Both the position numbers and the translations under genes were made by a program. Positions 15,001 to 28,700 of a stretch of DNA of 64,000 bases are shown here, one piece after another. The number at the start of each line of letters is the position of its first letter. Positions within the stretch are counted from its first letter, which is position 1. A model generated the notes under the pieces. The model was not told where the DNA came from. It saw only the letters and a program-made list of their open reading frames with translations, and did no database searches. The stretch is from Struthio camelus (taxonomy: Eukaryota > Chordata > Aves > Struthioniformes > Struthionidae), in contig NC_090951.1 of assembly GCF_040807025.1 (NCBI RefSeq), positions 4,898,001-4,962,000 on the forward strand. Direction: 5' to 3'.

Positions 15001-15690
15001 TTTTGTTTCCTTTTAAATCAGGGCTTCTGTCTCAACTAATCAATTGATCATTCTGTACTACCTAGAAAAGCAGTAACACAGCAGTAACATCCAAGAGAAT
15101 CATTAGCGTTTAACCCTTGCAGCAAAATAAAACAAAAATCTTACTACTGACAGGCATTCCCTCCAGTGCTTTGGGTCTGGATTTTTAGTTGAATTGGTCA
15201 GATTTTATTTAGAAACAGATCTCTACTGGAAATAAATTATTTGACAGTCACAAATAAAAATCAAAAAGAGGCACAGACAGTTTTTTTTAAAACTTGCATT
15301 TCCTGGCTTCTTATACTAGCGATTTTATAGGAAGGTTAGTGATTTGTAGGAAGGTTAAAAAATAAAGCATAACTAAATCTCTTCTGAACTAGATTCAAAT
15401 TTTCGCATTCCTCCTTTCAAGACATATCTCTGGTCAGAATGGAATTTGAATAAGAAAGGAAGTTTTAGAAAAAAAAATTAGACCCCTAAAATTAATTGTA
15501 AGCACCGTAAATTAAAGCAGCAAGCCAAAAGAGGCATTTTTCTTTCTCTCCCCTCATTTCTTTAGTTTATTGTGGACAGAAGCAGGTTTGCACCACAGCA
15601 TTTCAATTTGCTTACGTTCATAAGAGACACTTCCACCTTCTGCTCCCCCATTTCAGGCCCTGTTACTTTTTAATCCTAAAAGATGAGAAT
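1..15690. other. Upstream AT-rich noncoding DNA, part 1
   Basis: No gene could be identified here. The open frames are short (the longest is 127 codons, minus strand, 11,035-11,418) and none resembles a protein family I know. The stretch holds simple tracts: A14 at 276-289, T9 followed directly by A11 at 7,419-7,438, T22 at 7,859-7,880 and a short TA run at 11,862-11,878. There is also a 20-bp inverted repeat at 7,070-7,089. A slightly GC-richer patch at about 4,200-4,340 has no recognisable content. Two possible minus-strand exons (12,694-12,793 and 13,309-13,368) are treated as findings, not as annotation. Confidence 0.6.
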
Positions 15691-15696
15691 CTGTAA

Positions 15697-15850
15697 ATTC
15701 TAATCCTAGCTCCGGATGACCTTGAGCAAATCGCTTCGCCTGTGTTCTTTCAGCCTAGCTGTAAAGCTGGGCTAATTCTTACCTACTCATAGTGGCAGAA
15801 AGTGAGCGATTGTCATGCAGGACTCTGAAGCGCTGCAAAATACAAGGATA
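15697..15850 (+). repeat. MIR-like CORE-SINE relic
   Basis: The sequence follows the well-known MIR body in order: a TGACCTTGAGCAAAT block at about 15,717 (MIR has TGACCTTGGGCAAGT), then CTGTAAAGCTGGGCTAAT at about 15,759 (MIR has CTGTAAAATGGGGATAAT), then ACCTACTCATAG at 15,781 (MIR has ACCTACCTCATAGG), and a GCGCTGCAAAATAC-type 3' part near 15,831. The copy is diverged, lies in + orientation, and carries no open frame. It is an ancient non-autonomous retroposon. The comparison is from memory of the consensus; identity and subfamily were not computed. Confidence 0.78.
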
Positions 15851-18800
15851 AGCAGGTCATACACGAGGCTTTGCATGAACCTTGCAAAGACAAGCCTAGA
15901 AACAGTCTATGAGGTTTGAGTAGAAACTATCAATATTCTCATTCAAAAAGGTTTCCATCTTGCATCATATATCAATCCTGTCTAGACTCAGCCCATTTTT
16001 ATTAAGAGCATTCAAGACAACATGCAAATCTTTGAGTGCTAATAGGACCAAGAAAACTAATCACCTCTGCTTTTTCCTTTCACCACTTAATGCCCTGGAC
16101 TTAACCATAAACATGCTTTGCTTCAATGGCCTCGTTTCAGTAGCACCCAAAATGGGAACAAAGCCTTGAAATAGCTCCATTTTGCAAAGTTATTCATGAA
16201 AAAATAGAAAACTACCTTACTGTACCGGTAACATGGCTAGACAGCAAGCAGCACAGGGTGATGGCACAAATACCTGCTAATCTCATACTTATTTTCTAGC
16301 CAGCAACCAATTAATTTATGTTTTGAAATATATTCACACACTTGTTTTGGAAAATATTCCTACTAAATGCAAAGTTATATTACCCAGTATACTCAATAAG
16401 GATTTTAATTAAACTGTCAGCTTTTTGAAGCCAGAGTTATCTAAAGACTGTTCTTCTTGCTGGCCTCTTATTACAGCTGGATTTTGTTTTCATTAGTTCC
16501 TTTCTTGTGGCGGCTTTATTTTCCACTCTCATTACAGTGAAGATTCATAGATCAAAATGACACTTTTGCAGGAAACTCCCAATTCAGCTAACACCATGTC
16601 TGCTCATAAAAGATACAAACCTGCTTATCAGAAACTTATTTCCTCTGCATAAATGAGCACACAAGCAGCACAGTGACCTACAGCAGTGAAATTAAGTGTC
16701 AATCGTTTTCTTGGGCAGAGAAAAACCTTTTTCAAAGGATTACAGGGCTTTAGCCCTCAAGTACTTGTCCAGGGCAATAACATACATACTCATACAGATA
16801 TTTGCAGGAATACAGATTTTTTTTCCTACTCTATAGTAATCATCTTCAGGCTTAGCTATTTATTTGTTTCTAATTACACAAGAAGGTGCAATATATGCTA
16901 GAGAACCAAACCCACACTTCCTACAGATACAGCCTATACAGTTTGAAGCAAAGCCTTGCTCTTCCGATATCCCAGCACGCAAAGAGCTGCTTGCCTCCCA
17001 GCAAATCCAGTAACCAAGGAACAGTTATTTCCTTTAACAAAACTTCTTAGACTCCGTTTTAATGTCTACTCCCTTAATATAGTGATAGTATTTCCACAGC
17101 AGGACACTCCTAAGGCGGTCAGGGGTACACCTGTAATAACTTACGTAAGGAGGTGAAAGAAAGTATTCATAAGGTGGAACACCTCAATAGCCACATTGCA
17201 TCAAAGGCCTTAAGACTAATACAGCAATGCTCTTTCATAAGCTAGCAAGACCCTCTCAGGCCCTAAAGTAATTTTTTATTTAAAAGTTATTTATTTTTTA
17301 CTATTTTAAATACAAGTCTCTGGGAGTAACCGAAGAGAACATTGAACTTGCACACTTCTGGAAAAACAGGAAGGTTTTAAGGATGCCGTCAAGCAACGGC
17401 ATCTCAAGGGAACACCAGGGGAAGCTGCCACACAAACGCTCTCTGGCTGCAGCCGAGCAGGCTTGCGAGTTAACTGCCCTTAGCAGCTCTCGCTCCCCAC
17501 TGCCTCCCTGCCAAGTGTTATCATCCCTTCGCATCTCCTGATAGACATGCTTGTGTAATTGCTTTCATCCTAATTCTGTCAAGTGATCTAGTTCCTTCCT
17601 TTTTTTTTTTTTTTTTTAAAAAGGGCTCACTATTAAAAGTGGACACCATCACTAGAAGAACTGAAACATGATTAACAGCTTGTAATAAAGCACTTCAGTG
17701 TTACGAGTTAAAGTAATTAGAAAGATGTTTTTTGAAGCCTCATAATCCTAAAGCTATCTGTAGCTCCTCATTAAACATTCACATGCCTAAAACATAAAAG
17801 GAACTAGGAGAACAACAAAAAAGGATAAAAATAAAGATTCACTAGGGCTTTTGCTAAAAAAAGAGTAGTTTTTAGAAGGTAGACATCCAGTATGGAAAAA
17901 ACAAATGGGAATGAAACCAACAGTGAAGCATGGCAGATTGAACACAAGATGGAATACAAGAAAAGCTCTCCCATTAAAAACTACACAAGTTTGTCAATAA
18001 GAGTCAGACAAAAATAAATCATCAACATATCACATACAAGCCTTTTCTCTAAGCTGCTTTTTGTGTTCCTGGATTAAAAACAGCATATTCTATTCTGCCA
18101 CAAAACATCGCCTTAAATCTAAAGGCAAAGTCTTTGAGTGATTTGGTTAGTGAGGCATTTCTTCCACATCTACATAAACGCTGTTAGGTCTTATTTCAAT
18201 TGCAAGATATTCAAGACAGGTGGAGGCTTCATATATGTATACAAAGCAGCTAGGCTAATGAGGTCTCAAGGCTTCTAATGCAGTTCTACTATAGCAAGGC
18301 TTAAATTCAGACTAGTTATCCTGCACAGGCTGTACAAACCTTTGCTACAGTCAAACTAGAGAGAGGAAAACATTTCCATCAGCTTCTGCTCAACAGCCTT
18401 CCCCATCTCTATGTCCACTGTAGAATATTTCCTTTAAATTAAAGCTTTTTTAAAAATAGCCATCAACAGTTGAGAGACCAGCTTGCCTGCAGACCAGAGC
18501 TAGTTTCCTATGGGGAGCAGGCAAAGCTCAGGCTTACAGTAGTAACTATACATTTCTTCACTAGTAAAGCCAAACAGTACTGCACTTCAGTCAGGGACCA
18601 AGGTCAACTGCACTGAAAGAGGTCAGAAGACATCTGATCAACCTGACAAGTTACCTCACATCCACAGACAAAGCATGGTGAAACGCAAATTTGGTCACTA
18701 AGAGGTCAAAATAAACATTATATCTACATCAGGACAAATGTCTAACTGTATTTGGAAATAAAGCTAATTTCTGACGGATTAGTATTTTGTCTTCATGCAG

Positions 18801-21800
18801 CATATTATGACTAAAATCAACTGAACTGTACTTTACAAAGAGCTTACTACAAGGTCTTATATATCCGAGTATATAAATCAGAAAAAGGTTGTTTCTTGTC
18901 AATTTACATATAACTTCAGTGGGTCAGAGTTAATAGTGCATTTAATAAAAGATTTGGATAGAAACTGTGTTTTTTTTCAGTGAAAATGCACAATAGGAGA
19001 CAAAACACATAACGCACAAAAAAGCAGGTGTGGGAAACTACGATGTTAAGCCTGACAGGCTATGCTATGTTCTGAGTGCAGCAAGAGCTTTGCGACACAA
19101 ATCAATAGTATATTTGCAACATCTGACATCCAAAGCTAAAGTTTAACTAACTTGAAAGGATGTTGCCTTGCCCTAATATGAAAACACTTCAATGAAATAA
19201 TTAGATTAAGGTATTTAAATAACTTATTTTACCTATACCACCACTACCAGCAGACAAGAGGATGGATGTATCCAGTAGGCAAAGTAGTGTTTCTGCAAAA
19301 CCTTCCAGACTACAGAAGGAAAAAGCAGAGAACTCATTCCATGGGTAAAGAATGATAAAGACAAAGCAGGACAACATTTGGAAAAATGTCCAGGATTCAA
19401 AAATAAGCAGCAAAAAAAAAAAATCTATTAGCTCTGACAGCTGCAACACCTTGGGCAAGGTTCATCTCTGTCATTCTTCTAACTTTTGTTAAGATAGTAG
19501 ATTTAAGACATGTATTGCATCTTGCTGTGTTTGATAGCTCCTAACACTGTTCCAACTCCGAGGTCTTTGTTACTTGACTAAAAAGTGTTCAAAAGTATCT
19601 TTGACAGTGACAAAAGCAGATAGATCTACATAAAAACAGAACTCTGTTCAGCAAGGTATTTTTTCTTGTGTAAATATGGCCAGGCATTGAACGCTTCATA
19701 AGGCTGATGATGGTTCTCCATATCAATACTCCATACTCTCACAGAAGTCAACTGCAGTTACGTCATGAAGTTTTAGCACAAAGTGTTTTTGTTTCAAGGA
19801 CTGTTCATTCTGTTTTACCATCTGTTTATTCATACCTCATGCACACAGTTTAAACCAATTGAATCCCGGCAGGTAGAAAGAGTTATGATACCTCAATAAT
19901 AGAAAACCAACAAAAAATTACTAAGTTTCCCCACACCAAGTAAGGAATTTGATTTGAGCCCTACCATTATGCTAACTCAAAGCAAAATAGCACCAGTGCC
20001 ATATCTGCACTGCTTGGACAGTAGGAAGAGAAGATATAGAAATATTAGACTTAATCTTCTACTGTGCATTTGATTTTTTCAAATTTTAGTTTAAAAACAT
20101 AGAAGTAATTACTACTACACAGATAATGATTTAATTAGTTATAGCACACGTGATTGTTCATGAACACAAAGTTATGGAGGTATAAGGTCTATTTCTTGAT
20201 GCTCTCGATTACATCAAGACAGACTGAGAACTAAAAAACAAGCAGCACTCAGCAGTAGTCCACTGTACACTACTAAGTGAATAGTGGAACTTCCCTTACT
20301 ACTATTAATACCTTTTCTGCATTAGTTCAATGCAATAGAAATCATGAAGATTGACTTTAAAGTCTACGGAATTAGAACTAAGATGAAATCAATAAACTAC
20401 ACCACAGCCAAAAGATGCCAGAGAGGGGTCCAGGGGTGCAATGGTTAGTCATCTTTCACAGAGTCCCTTGGGTGAAATATTAAGAATATCCCACTAAAAT
20501 GACTCTCAGAAAAAGCATAATATAAATGCTTTTCTGTGCTGATCTTGTAAAGCTATACCAAAGCTTCCTCTCAAACTAAGTGAGCCAGAAACACAAAAGT
20601 AGTAAATTTCAAATGGAAAACGTTTGTAGCCTTTTTCCCAACACTATACAGTTCAGAGAGCAAACAAGCATAAACCAAGTAACAGCACAGAACGAACAAT
20701 CATCTGGGGTCTACGCCTGCAATAGAGAACAGAAGACTTCTACAGCAAATGGCTTTAGATAGTGGCTTCCCTTGTATACTGCGTTTTACTCGCTTACCTA
20801 ATCCAAGACTTTCAGAAATACTGTTTTTATTTACAAACATTAGACAATAACATTTCACACACACTGGAGTACACACATTGGAGTATTTTGTTTAAACACT
20901 ATATACCCTTTTAGCAATATGATCTGCCTACAATGAAAAATAACTTTTCAGAAAGTAAAGGATTGAATTAATATAGTAAATATATAATTTAAATATAATT
21001 ACAATAACTGATGCAATACCCGATAAGCCTACACTAGCACAAATGCTGCAGCTGACACTGCATGCATATTCCACATGATAACTCTGCTTCATGCAGTCAC
21101 TTAGACTGAACACAAGAGTAATTAAGAGAAAAATCAATTCAACTTCAACAAAGGTAACGAGATAAAGTTTAGAAATGCAGTAGGATTTGAGAATCATGGT
21201 ATTAACAAATATGAAAGGATAGAAGGCCCAACAGCTACACAACCAACGGCTAAGCTTTAAAGTTTTGGGGCTAGGAGACAGAGCTGCCCTATGTTTAGAT
21301 ACCACCTTCATGACAAATTCCAGCAGCTTCACAGCCAAGTAGGAAACTCGGTTACACTTCTCATAGGGGCGTGCTTCAGGGGCTCCAGTAACTGGAGGCA
21401 CTCACCCCTGAGAGGAGCAAAGTCAGAGGGGCATTTAATGGAGATATTCATAATTATCAAGAGGTAATGAATCACTTTCTCCCCTCCCTTCTCCCCCATA
21501 TTTGCTCTTATTCTGTAGAACATAAACAAGAGGTCATTTGCAATTACTAGAAGATAACATCAAAAAAGGTTACAGTCACAGAGGAAGTAGCCACACTGGA
21601 GGCTTCATTACTGCAGAGCATTGGAGCAAAGAGATGGTTTCAAAAGGCACCAAGGGACAGGGTGATAAAGCATAACCGATTCCCCTCTTCATTAGTAAAA
21701 CAGTGTTCCGCTTTCCTTAAGTAATGTGGGCACAGAATAAGGCCTGTGTTAATTTTTGGCCCCAATCCTGGGTTTGGCTCATGTGAGCACAGGAATGACA

Positions 21801-24800
21801 CTATAGTGAGTTGCCAAGCTGGGATTTAGGTCTGCGCTGTTCTCATCTACTTATAGCTTAACTGTACTTTGAATTAACTAGCCTTTCCAAAGCACTTTTG
21901 TTGACTTAGGGTCAAAGTAATTTCATATGCAAATAGGTTTCCACTGACTTACAGATTCCATTCTATGTATGCCATTGGTACATGTATTCTCTTACACACT
22001 GCTCAAGTTAAGCTTTATTTTTACTAAAAGGTATTAATTTTCCACTAAGTGAAATTTAAGTTATCTGCATGAAGCTGCTGAAGACAACAGTGGCTTTGTA
22101 ATGACTAGTGTTTAGACCTGAATTTAGCACATTTTAAAATAAATATTTTAAGACAATGGCTACTATTTAACTTTACGGCACGCAGTCATGCACTAATCTC
22201 TGAACAACATGCTAGAAGACTTCAGAAAGTACAAAAAATATTTCTGACCTTCTGTGTGTATAACTGCTTTTATGGTGGCCCTTCACTACAGGCATCATAA
22301 AATACTGATTACATGACAAATAATTTATAAGCTAATAAAAGGTATGCATTAACCACAACATAAACTTTTTGTCAAAATTAGCTTGCAGAAGCACTACAAG
22401 AAGGCTAAAAACCTAAACTGTTTTAATATGACTGGCTTTAGAAGTATACAAAAAAAATCTATTTCAGCAGCTTGCTGCAAAGGAAAGGTTTTTTTTGTTC
22501 TTTAGGGCTTGAGAAAAGCCCTTGTCCTTGGGCCTGAGAAAAAAATCATTTATGCACCAGTGACCTAACATAATACATTCATTTTTATATTAATATATTT
22601 AATGGTGCCTAGCAGTATAAAGAATGGTACATATTTATGAATTGTTCTTTCCAGTATGGCATCCAGTCATCTCAACACTTTTCAGCCTGGGTACTTCATA
22701 TCTCAAGCATAGTTTTCCTTGAGGCCGCTTTCCACATTAACCATCATAAGCCTCAGGGAAAAAAACATATCAGTCTTATATTCTAAGAAATACTTCAGTT
22801 GTTGTTACCATGATCTGATATACGGCTAGAACGAGCATCAACACTAATAAAATATTAAGCAGCCTAAATTTAAGTTGGCTTGCTATAGGGTACAGTGAAG
22901 CCTGTGACTTGATCAAGTATTCCACTTCAGCATGGGATGCAGGTTTAGCATTTTTAATTCTTCCCTAGAGCACCACCAGGTTTTCCATAATTAAGTGGGC
23001 ACACCCCAGACTTTTAGACAGTCTCATCAGGGATCCCAGCTGTAAAGTTTGTTCCCTTCAAAAACTACACATAGGCTGTCAAGTTCCTTAATCATCTCCT
23101 TTGTAGTGGCTGTTTCAGAAATTTTAAGCAATTTATTGTTAAAGAAGTTAGATAGCAGGAGTGCCACTTTTAAACTTACTGTATTCTCTGCCATGGGTTT
23201 ACAGATCTTAATTACAGGAGTAACTGAGAAAAAGCTGAAATGAACTAGCTTAATTGGAGACCCATATGAGTCCATTTAAAATATATTAATCTGTGGAATA
23301 ATTAAGAAAGAAAACTAAGAGAAATATGAGAGAGAAACCTATAGGAAAAGAACTATGCTTGACACATTAAAAACACATTAAATTTGAAATGCTGTCATCA
23401 GAATACCTGCTACCCTGAAGAAAAGCAATCCACTAATTTTTGCACAAGCATAAGGTGGAGAAGCTTCTTTATGTAAAGGTCTTCATGCTTTACCAATCTG
23501 CTACTCTGTCACATCTTCTCAGGATGCAAGTTAAAAATCAAACGGAAAGGGGTCTTCAAATTAGAAATACTCGATTAAGGTAAGTACAACAGTAGACCAA
23601 GTAGGAAGCTTCTATACAGAGCAAGCTCCAGAGCAGCAAGACATCACCACCTAACCTGCCTTTGTGCAATGACACAGGTGTCCCAATCAGCCAACATTAA
23701 GTGAATTTGTCTGCTTTTGCAGATCTCTTCCTTAACATCCACAAGCAAACACAACTACTATGGAATAAATTGCACTTCAAGTTGCAGGTCAGGAAGTCAG
23801 TCAAAAAAAAAAAAAAAAAGGAAGGCAGAAAAGGAACTTAAAGATGTCTAAACAGTAACAAAACATGCATGAAGGAAGCAACCCTGATCTCCTTCCCTCC
23901 TGTTTGTTTCACCTGCAAGAGGGAAAGCTACACCCAGTCTGCCACTCTCCAAGATCTTCCATAAGATGTCCACAGGCTGATCCCAGTCAGCATATGGTGT
24001 GGGTATTAAGTTAAGGTGTTCTTCTTGCAACCCATCTACAGATTAGATGCTTACTTATTAGATATTTTGAAGGTATAAACTCATACAATCCTATTAGCCA
24101 TAAATACCATACAGTTAATCATTAGTTTGCAATTTAAGGGTCCTCTGGTCCTCAATGAATAACACTAGACAAAACACTGTATTTCATTTTTTTTCCTAAT
24201 TCTTACATTAATCTTTGTTAATCCATACAAATTCAATTTAAACTAGTGATAAAAGCTTCTGCTCTGAAGAAAATATCAAATAGTACAGCAATTAACATGC
24301 AAAATAAGGCTTAATTGGTTCACCCTCTAGTTCCAGTACTGTTAGCCACTCATAACCATAACACGAGTACCTTGAAATAAGCACAGAGCTATGAGTTTCC
24401 AGGTAGATGTGATTTATTTGTTTATATATATATACATGCAGAAATAGGGATCACTTGGTTATCAAAGCAAATACCTAATATACAGCCATGTCCTTCAAAC
24501 ACACAGCATTACCATGAATTCATTAAGCACACATTTAGCATTATACCATGTCTGGTTATAAACATATTCTTGCACACCTGCATTTAAAAATCCTGCACCA
24601 GAACTGCTGTGTGAACTCAAGTGTCATTTGCCCTACTCTCTACCCATGGCAAGAGGAAGACCAGAAACACGGTACATCCTCAGTACAGCACTCAATTACT
24701 AGGGCAGAGATACAGTTGCATACCAAGAGGTGTAGAACAGCAGTTCCCTCTCAAGGGTAACCTTCCTCCCTCCTTCCCCCACATCCTTTCAACTTCTAGT

Positions 24801-25720
24801 TTTGTTAGACCGTAAATTGAGGTTGTGGCCTCGATTCATTTTTCTACCCTCTGGAGATTTCACCAGCCACCAGTGCAGTATTTGCAAGAAGCATCTGCAG
24901 CATCAAACACATTTCCACAAGATTCTTCTCCCTCTCGTGTAACTATTTACTGTCCCCTTAACTGAAATAACCTGTGCCCAGCACACATTTAGTTTTCCGT
25001 GCTCCAGCTTGTGGATAATTTCTTTGGGGTCAGTAATCAATAAAAGTTTAAACAAAAGCTATGAACTATACTACACTTGCATTTAGTTCTAAGTAATGGC
25101 ATAACTGCACTTCCACATAGTTTGGTATAAAATTTAGAACCTGTCCCCCCCTCCTAAAATTGGGTGCAGTTACTTGCATTTCAATTTCTGCTCACAAAGC
25201 TCACACGTATATGTTAACCACAGCAGCTGGATGCAGTGAGGCTTGAAAATCCAGGTCCAGGAACAAGCACCGCATCACAGCCAGAGCTGCATTCTGGAAG
25301 AGCTACCTGCATTCACTGTTTTACATCTGAGCCTTAGACTTTGAATCCATTGACACAGAAGTGCTTGTTGGTAATAAGATGCTTGCTCAAGCCTACAGGT
25401 ATGCTATTACTTTGTTATTCAAGGTGTTCATTTGCATGAAGGCTTCCCGATACGTTTCAAAACCTCCTCCTTGCCTTCAGATCAGCGTTACCGAGAGCAA
25501 ACAAGACTGCTCCTCAATATTGCTCACTGCCAAGCAGAGATACACCACAGACATTAAAGTAAAATTAGTCTAGACAAACATGTGGCACGAAGGGTACTAC
25601 TAAGGACACGTCACTCATATTTGCCTTTTCCTCATTTACTGCAGTGGGCTTCTCTGATGGGGAAAAAACTGGCTAGAGTCTGATAGTAAAATTGTTTGCA
25701 ACTCAGAAATAAGCACACCA
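15851..25720. other. Upstream AT-rich noncoding DNA, part 2
   Basis: No gene identified. It contains T18 at 17,600-17,617 and A17 at 23,803-23,819. The longest open frame is 157 codons on the minus strand (20,928-21,401). Its second half is a low-complexity hydrophobic stretch and it has no family I recognise, so I do not call it. A palindromic ACTTACGTAAG lies near 17,141. Two minus-strand segments at 18,655-18,697 and 19,233-19,309 have good splice-like borders and compatible phases; they are reported as findings only. Confidence 0.55.
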
Positions 25721-25726
25721 AGGGGC

Positions 25727-25790
25727 TTTTGATGTAAATGTATCTTTTGATGTACATGTATTTTGATTAAATGTATCTTAAGATACATTT
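25727..25790. repeat. Three short tandem copies running into a palindrome
   Basis: Three imperfect copies of a 16-18 bp unit built on TTTTGATGTAAATGTATC lie head to tail at 25,727-25,744, 25,745-25,761 and 25,762-25,777. The third copy overlaps a perfect 22-bp palindrome with no spacer at 25,769-25,790 (arm AAATGTATCTT). No coding potential. Function unknown; it may be a remnant of a small interspersed element or a local slippage product. Confidence 0.85.
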
Positions 25791-28700
25791 TATTACTGCA
25801 TAAATTAGAAAAAGATCATGTTTTGGCAGGGAAAAATACATCTACCACGCAAGAAAGATTTAAAGGTATAGCAAGAAACAACCCAGCCCACCCTGTGCCC
25901 TGGCTAGTGGGTTCATATGTCCAGTGTCGCTCAGGTTCAGTAACTCTCACCCGCTCCCTGGCGCAGCCTCCTTGGAGCAGAAAGGCCTCACCGCTGCCAC
26001 GAGCCCAGAATGGCATTAACGTCTGCTCTTTTCACAGACTCCACTGACCATCATGCACAGCAAGCTCTCTCCTCCTTGCCTCTCCCACTACCTGTTCTTC
26101 CTTACACCAAGAAGCTCCCTCAGCTGAGTAGTCTCAACCACTTCCTTAGGGACACAGAGTCCACCTGATGAGCAAAGCAACTCAGGTGTCCCAAACAAGC
26201 AGCCCTCCTATCTATGGCTGAAGTATCCATCCAGCAAAACATGCTGTACCCAACAGGTAAGCTGCAGACAGAAGGAACGCTGTCACAGCAGCTAAACACT
26301 ATTCACTCCATAGTGAATTTCACAAGACACTTCTAATTGTTATGAATGTTACAGGAAATCTCTGCTCTGCCACATGAAGGCATAAGGAGAATACATGCTA
26401 GCTAGTTTGCTTGGATAACAACAGGCAAGGTTCCCTTTGACTAAAGGCACAAAGGTTGCTCTACAGTCTGAAGGAGACCAACACCATTATCTTCTTGAAG
26501 AACCTCTCTCCTCCCATTGACTACAAGAGCGAACTCGATATCAACAGAAGAGCAAAAGCTACTTTGTAAGTATTTCCCCTTCACCAGGGACAGTTCCTTT
26601 GCAAATATTTTGAAAGGCCAGATGAACTTGCTGACAAAGCATTAGACACTCCACACCCTGCCCCTACAATTGTAGCAACTTTAAGAAACTAAAGCAAGCA
26701 GTATATAGTAAATACATAGAAACAACAGAAATTATCAAACTAAGCACCACCTTTTCTCATGGGCAATTCATACATGCACAACTCTAGGTATAACATGGAG
26801 ACACCTCAACGAGGTTTGAGCTTTTTTTAGAGGCCTTTAGCATTGGTGACAAAAATCAGTAGGCTGCTGTCATATAAGCTTTCACTTCCTGGCACGATTG
26901 CTGTTCTCAGTTTTATAAAGAAAGAAACCATACATTGCAAACCCTTAGGCACATCAGCTTTGGCATTACACATGCTATTAGATCTCTGGTAAGTTTATGG
27001 AATAAGACCAACTGTCTGTTTCAATGTCACATAGCAAGCCAGCAGCACAACAAAAGCATTGAATCCAAGCACTAGAACTACTCCAACCTTTCGCAAAAAT
27101 ATTTTCCTCTGAGAAACCCCAGCAAAATAAGATCAGGTCTGTTGAGCACAATAATATTAAAGCATTATTTTCATTGCCAACATCTGTGACTAAACAAGTG
27201 ATTAAAATACAAGTTATCTTCCATATTCCCTCCACATTTGAGGTATTTGCCTTCCTGTCCTTTGCTCCTCTTCCTCCCCACTTTGTGCCATTATAGCAGC
27301 TGGGGTGGGGGAACACACATTACCAAAATAATTCTGACTAGCAGCAGGAAGATATGAGGACAGCTTCTCACTCCTACATTCAGCCTTGCTTCTGCAGGCT
27401 AAAAGGTAGTTTAATTAAGAACTTACTGCTTTGAAATTCACACAAGTGTAAAAAATCTGGCTCAGCAATAACAGAGAAAAATTAGAAACAACAGTTTAGA
27501 AATAACTGGTATAAGGAAAAATTCGCTACTATACTGTATTATGCATTATAAGCATACAAGTTGCACTCAGGAAAGATGGCTTCATATGCTGTTCTATAGG
27601 ATCCTGTCTGCCTTGCATTACAGCTAGCCATAAATAAAAGTATCATCTAAATCTTTGGGCTGGTTTTCCTCTAACATGCCATCTGAGCCTTAACAAAAAT
27701 TGACATCAAGGAACTCGATGAATGGGTAAATCCTAATAGAGGTACTATCCAGGAATTGAATCATCCACCAACATGTCTCAAATTGAGAGAAAGACAAAAT
27801 ATAGAAGGAAATGAAAAGACAGAGAGAGATAGTTGGGGGCAGGGGGGACTACAGCAGGAAGCAAGTAACTCCAGCCAACATATTCAAACACATTTATTTT
27901 TCATTTCTCATAGTAAAATAAGAGGTAATTATCAGTAGAGGTTGGAAGTTTGTTGTTTCTCACAAGTATGGTGAGAATCTTCTCACTAATTATAAGGAAT
28001 CTATGGCAAGTTTTTTTTTTTCACTATCAAATCCCGTAAGAGGAAAAAAACAAGCACAAATAAAGCAGATCTAAGTCACGTGCGCATCAGCAATTTCCAA
28101 CATTGTGCTTAGTATGACTGAAATAGCATGACTAAAGATAAAAAAGTTCACATTAATTTTAACTATAGACTAAAATCTTGACAAAATAAAAATATTTCTT
28201 GAAAGGAACCCTTTGAGTCTGAGAAACAGCCCACAGGCAGCTGCGATAAATATTCTTAAAGTTGGTAGGACAAGTAAGCCTTCAATAGCAGAGTTTTATG
28301 ATAAAAGTTCCAGTTCCACAGAAACCTATGCAAACCCCTAACTTCATAATTTCAGAAAACTACTCGATACAAAAGAGTTAATCACATGAAATAAATATTT
28401 GCATGGTCTTAAAGATAAACACATATGCCATTAAGCATTTCCTTTCATTACCTAACAAGCCACTCACTGCAGGCAAGTTACACAACCACTTTAAGATCTG
28501 AAGAACCAGGAATGAAAGGCTGAGCTCAGCTAAGCTTAAACAAAACCCCAGCCACCCTGCTCAGCTGAGAGCACAGAATTTACTCCATAGCCTCTGCGTA
28601 CAAGCCTCATGTGTTTAGAGCCAGCTAATTCTACAAAACAATATCGTATTTATCTAAAATTAAGGTTAAAGCTAAACGCTGGCTACAGCTCCGACAATAG

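Noticed and set aside
17131..17145. ACTTACGTAAG, a donor-like string on both strands
   Set aside because: The palindromic match makes it look like a splice donor in either direction; no exon-like sequence lies on either side.
20928..21401. 157-codon minus-strand frame
   Set aside because: No known family. The second half is hydrophobic and low in complexity, from AT-rich DNA, and nothing marks a start or splice border.
21720..21870. Possible second SINE-like relic
   Set aside because: Only a GCTGGGATTTAGGTCTG-like word resembles the 3' part of old tRNA-derived SINEs; the rest does not follow any consensus that I know.
23908..24032. Minus-strand segment reading PYADWDQPVDILWKILESG with an AG/gtgaaa donor
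   Set aside because: Open for about 40 codons with plausible borders, but such a run is common by chance, the acceptor is weak and I cannot link it in phase to another exon.
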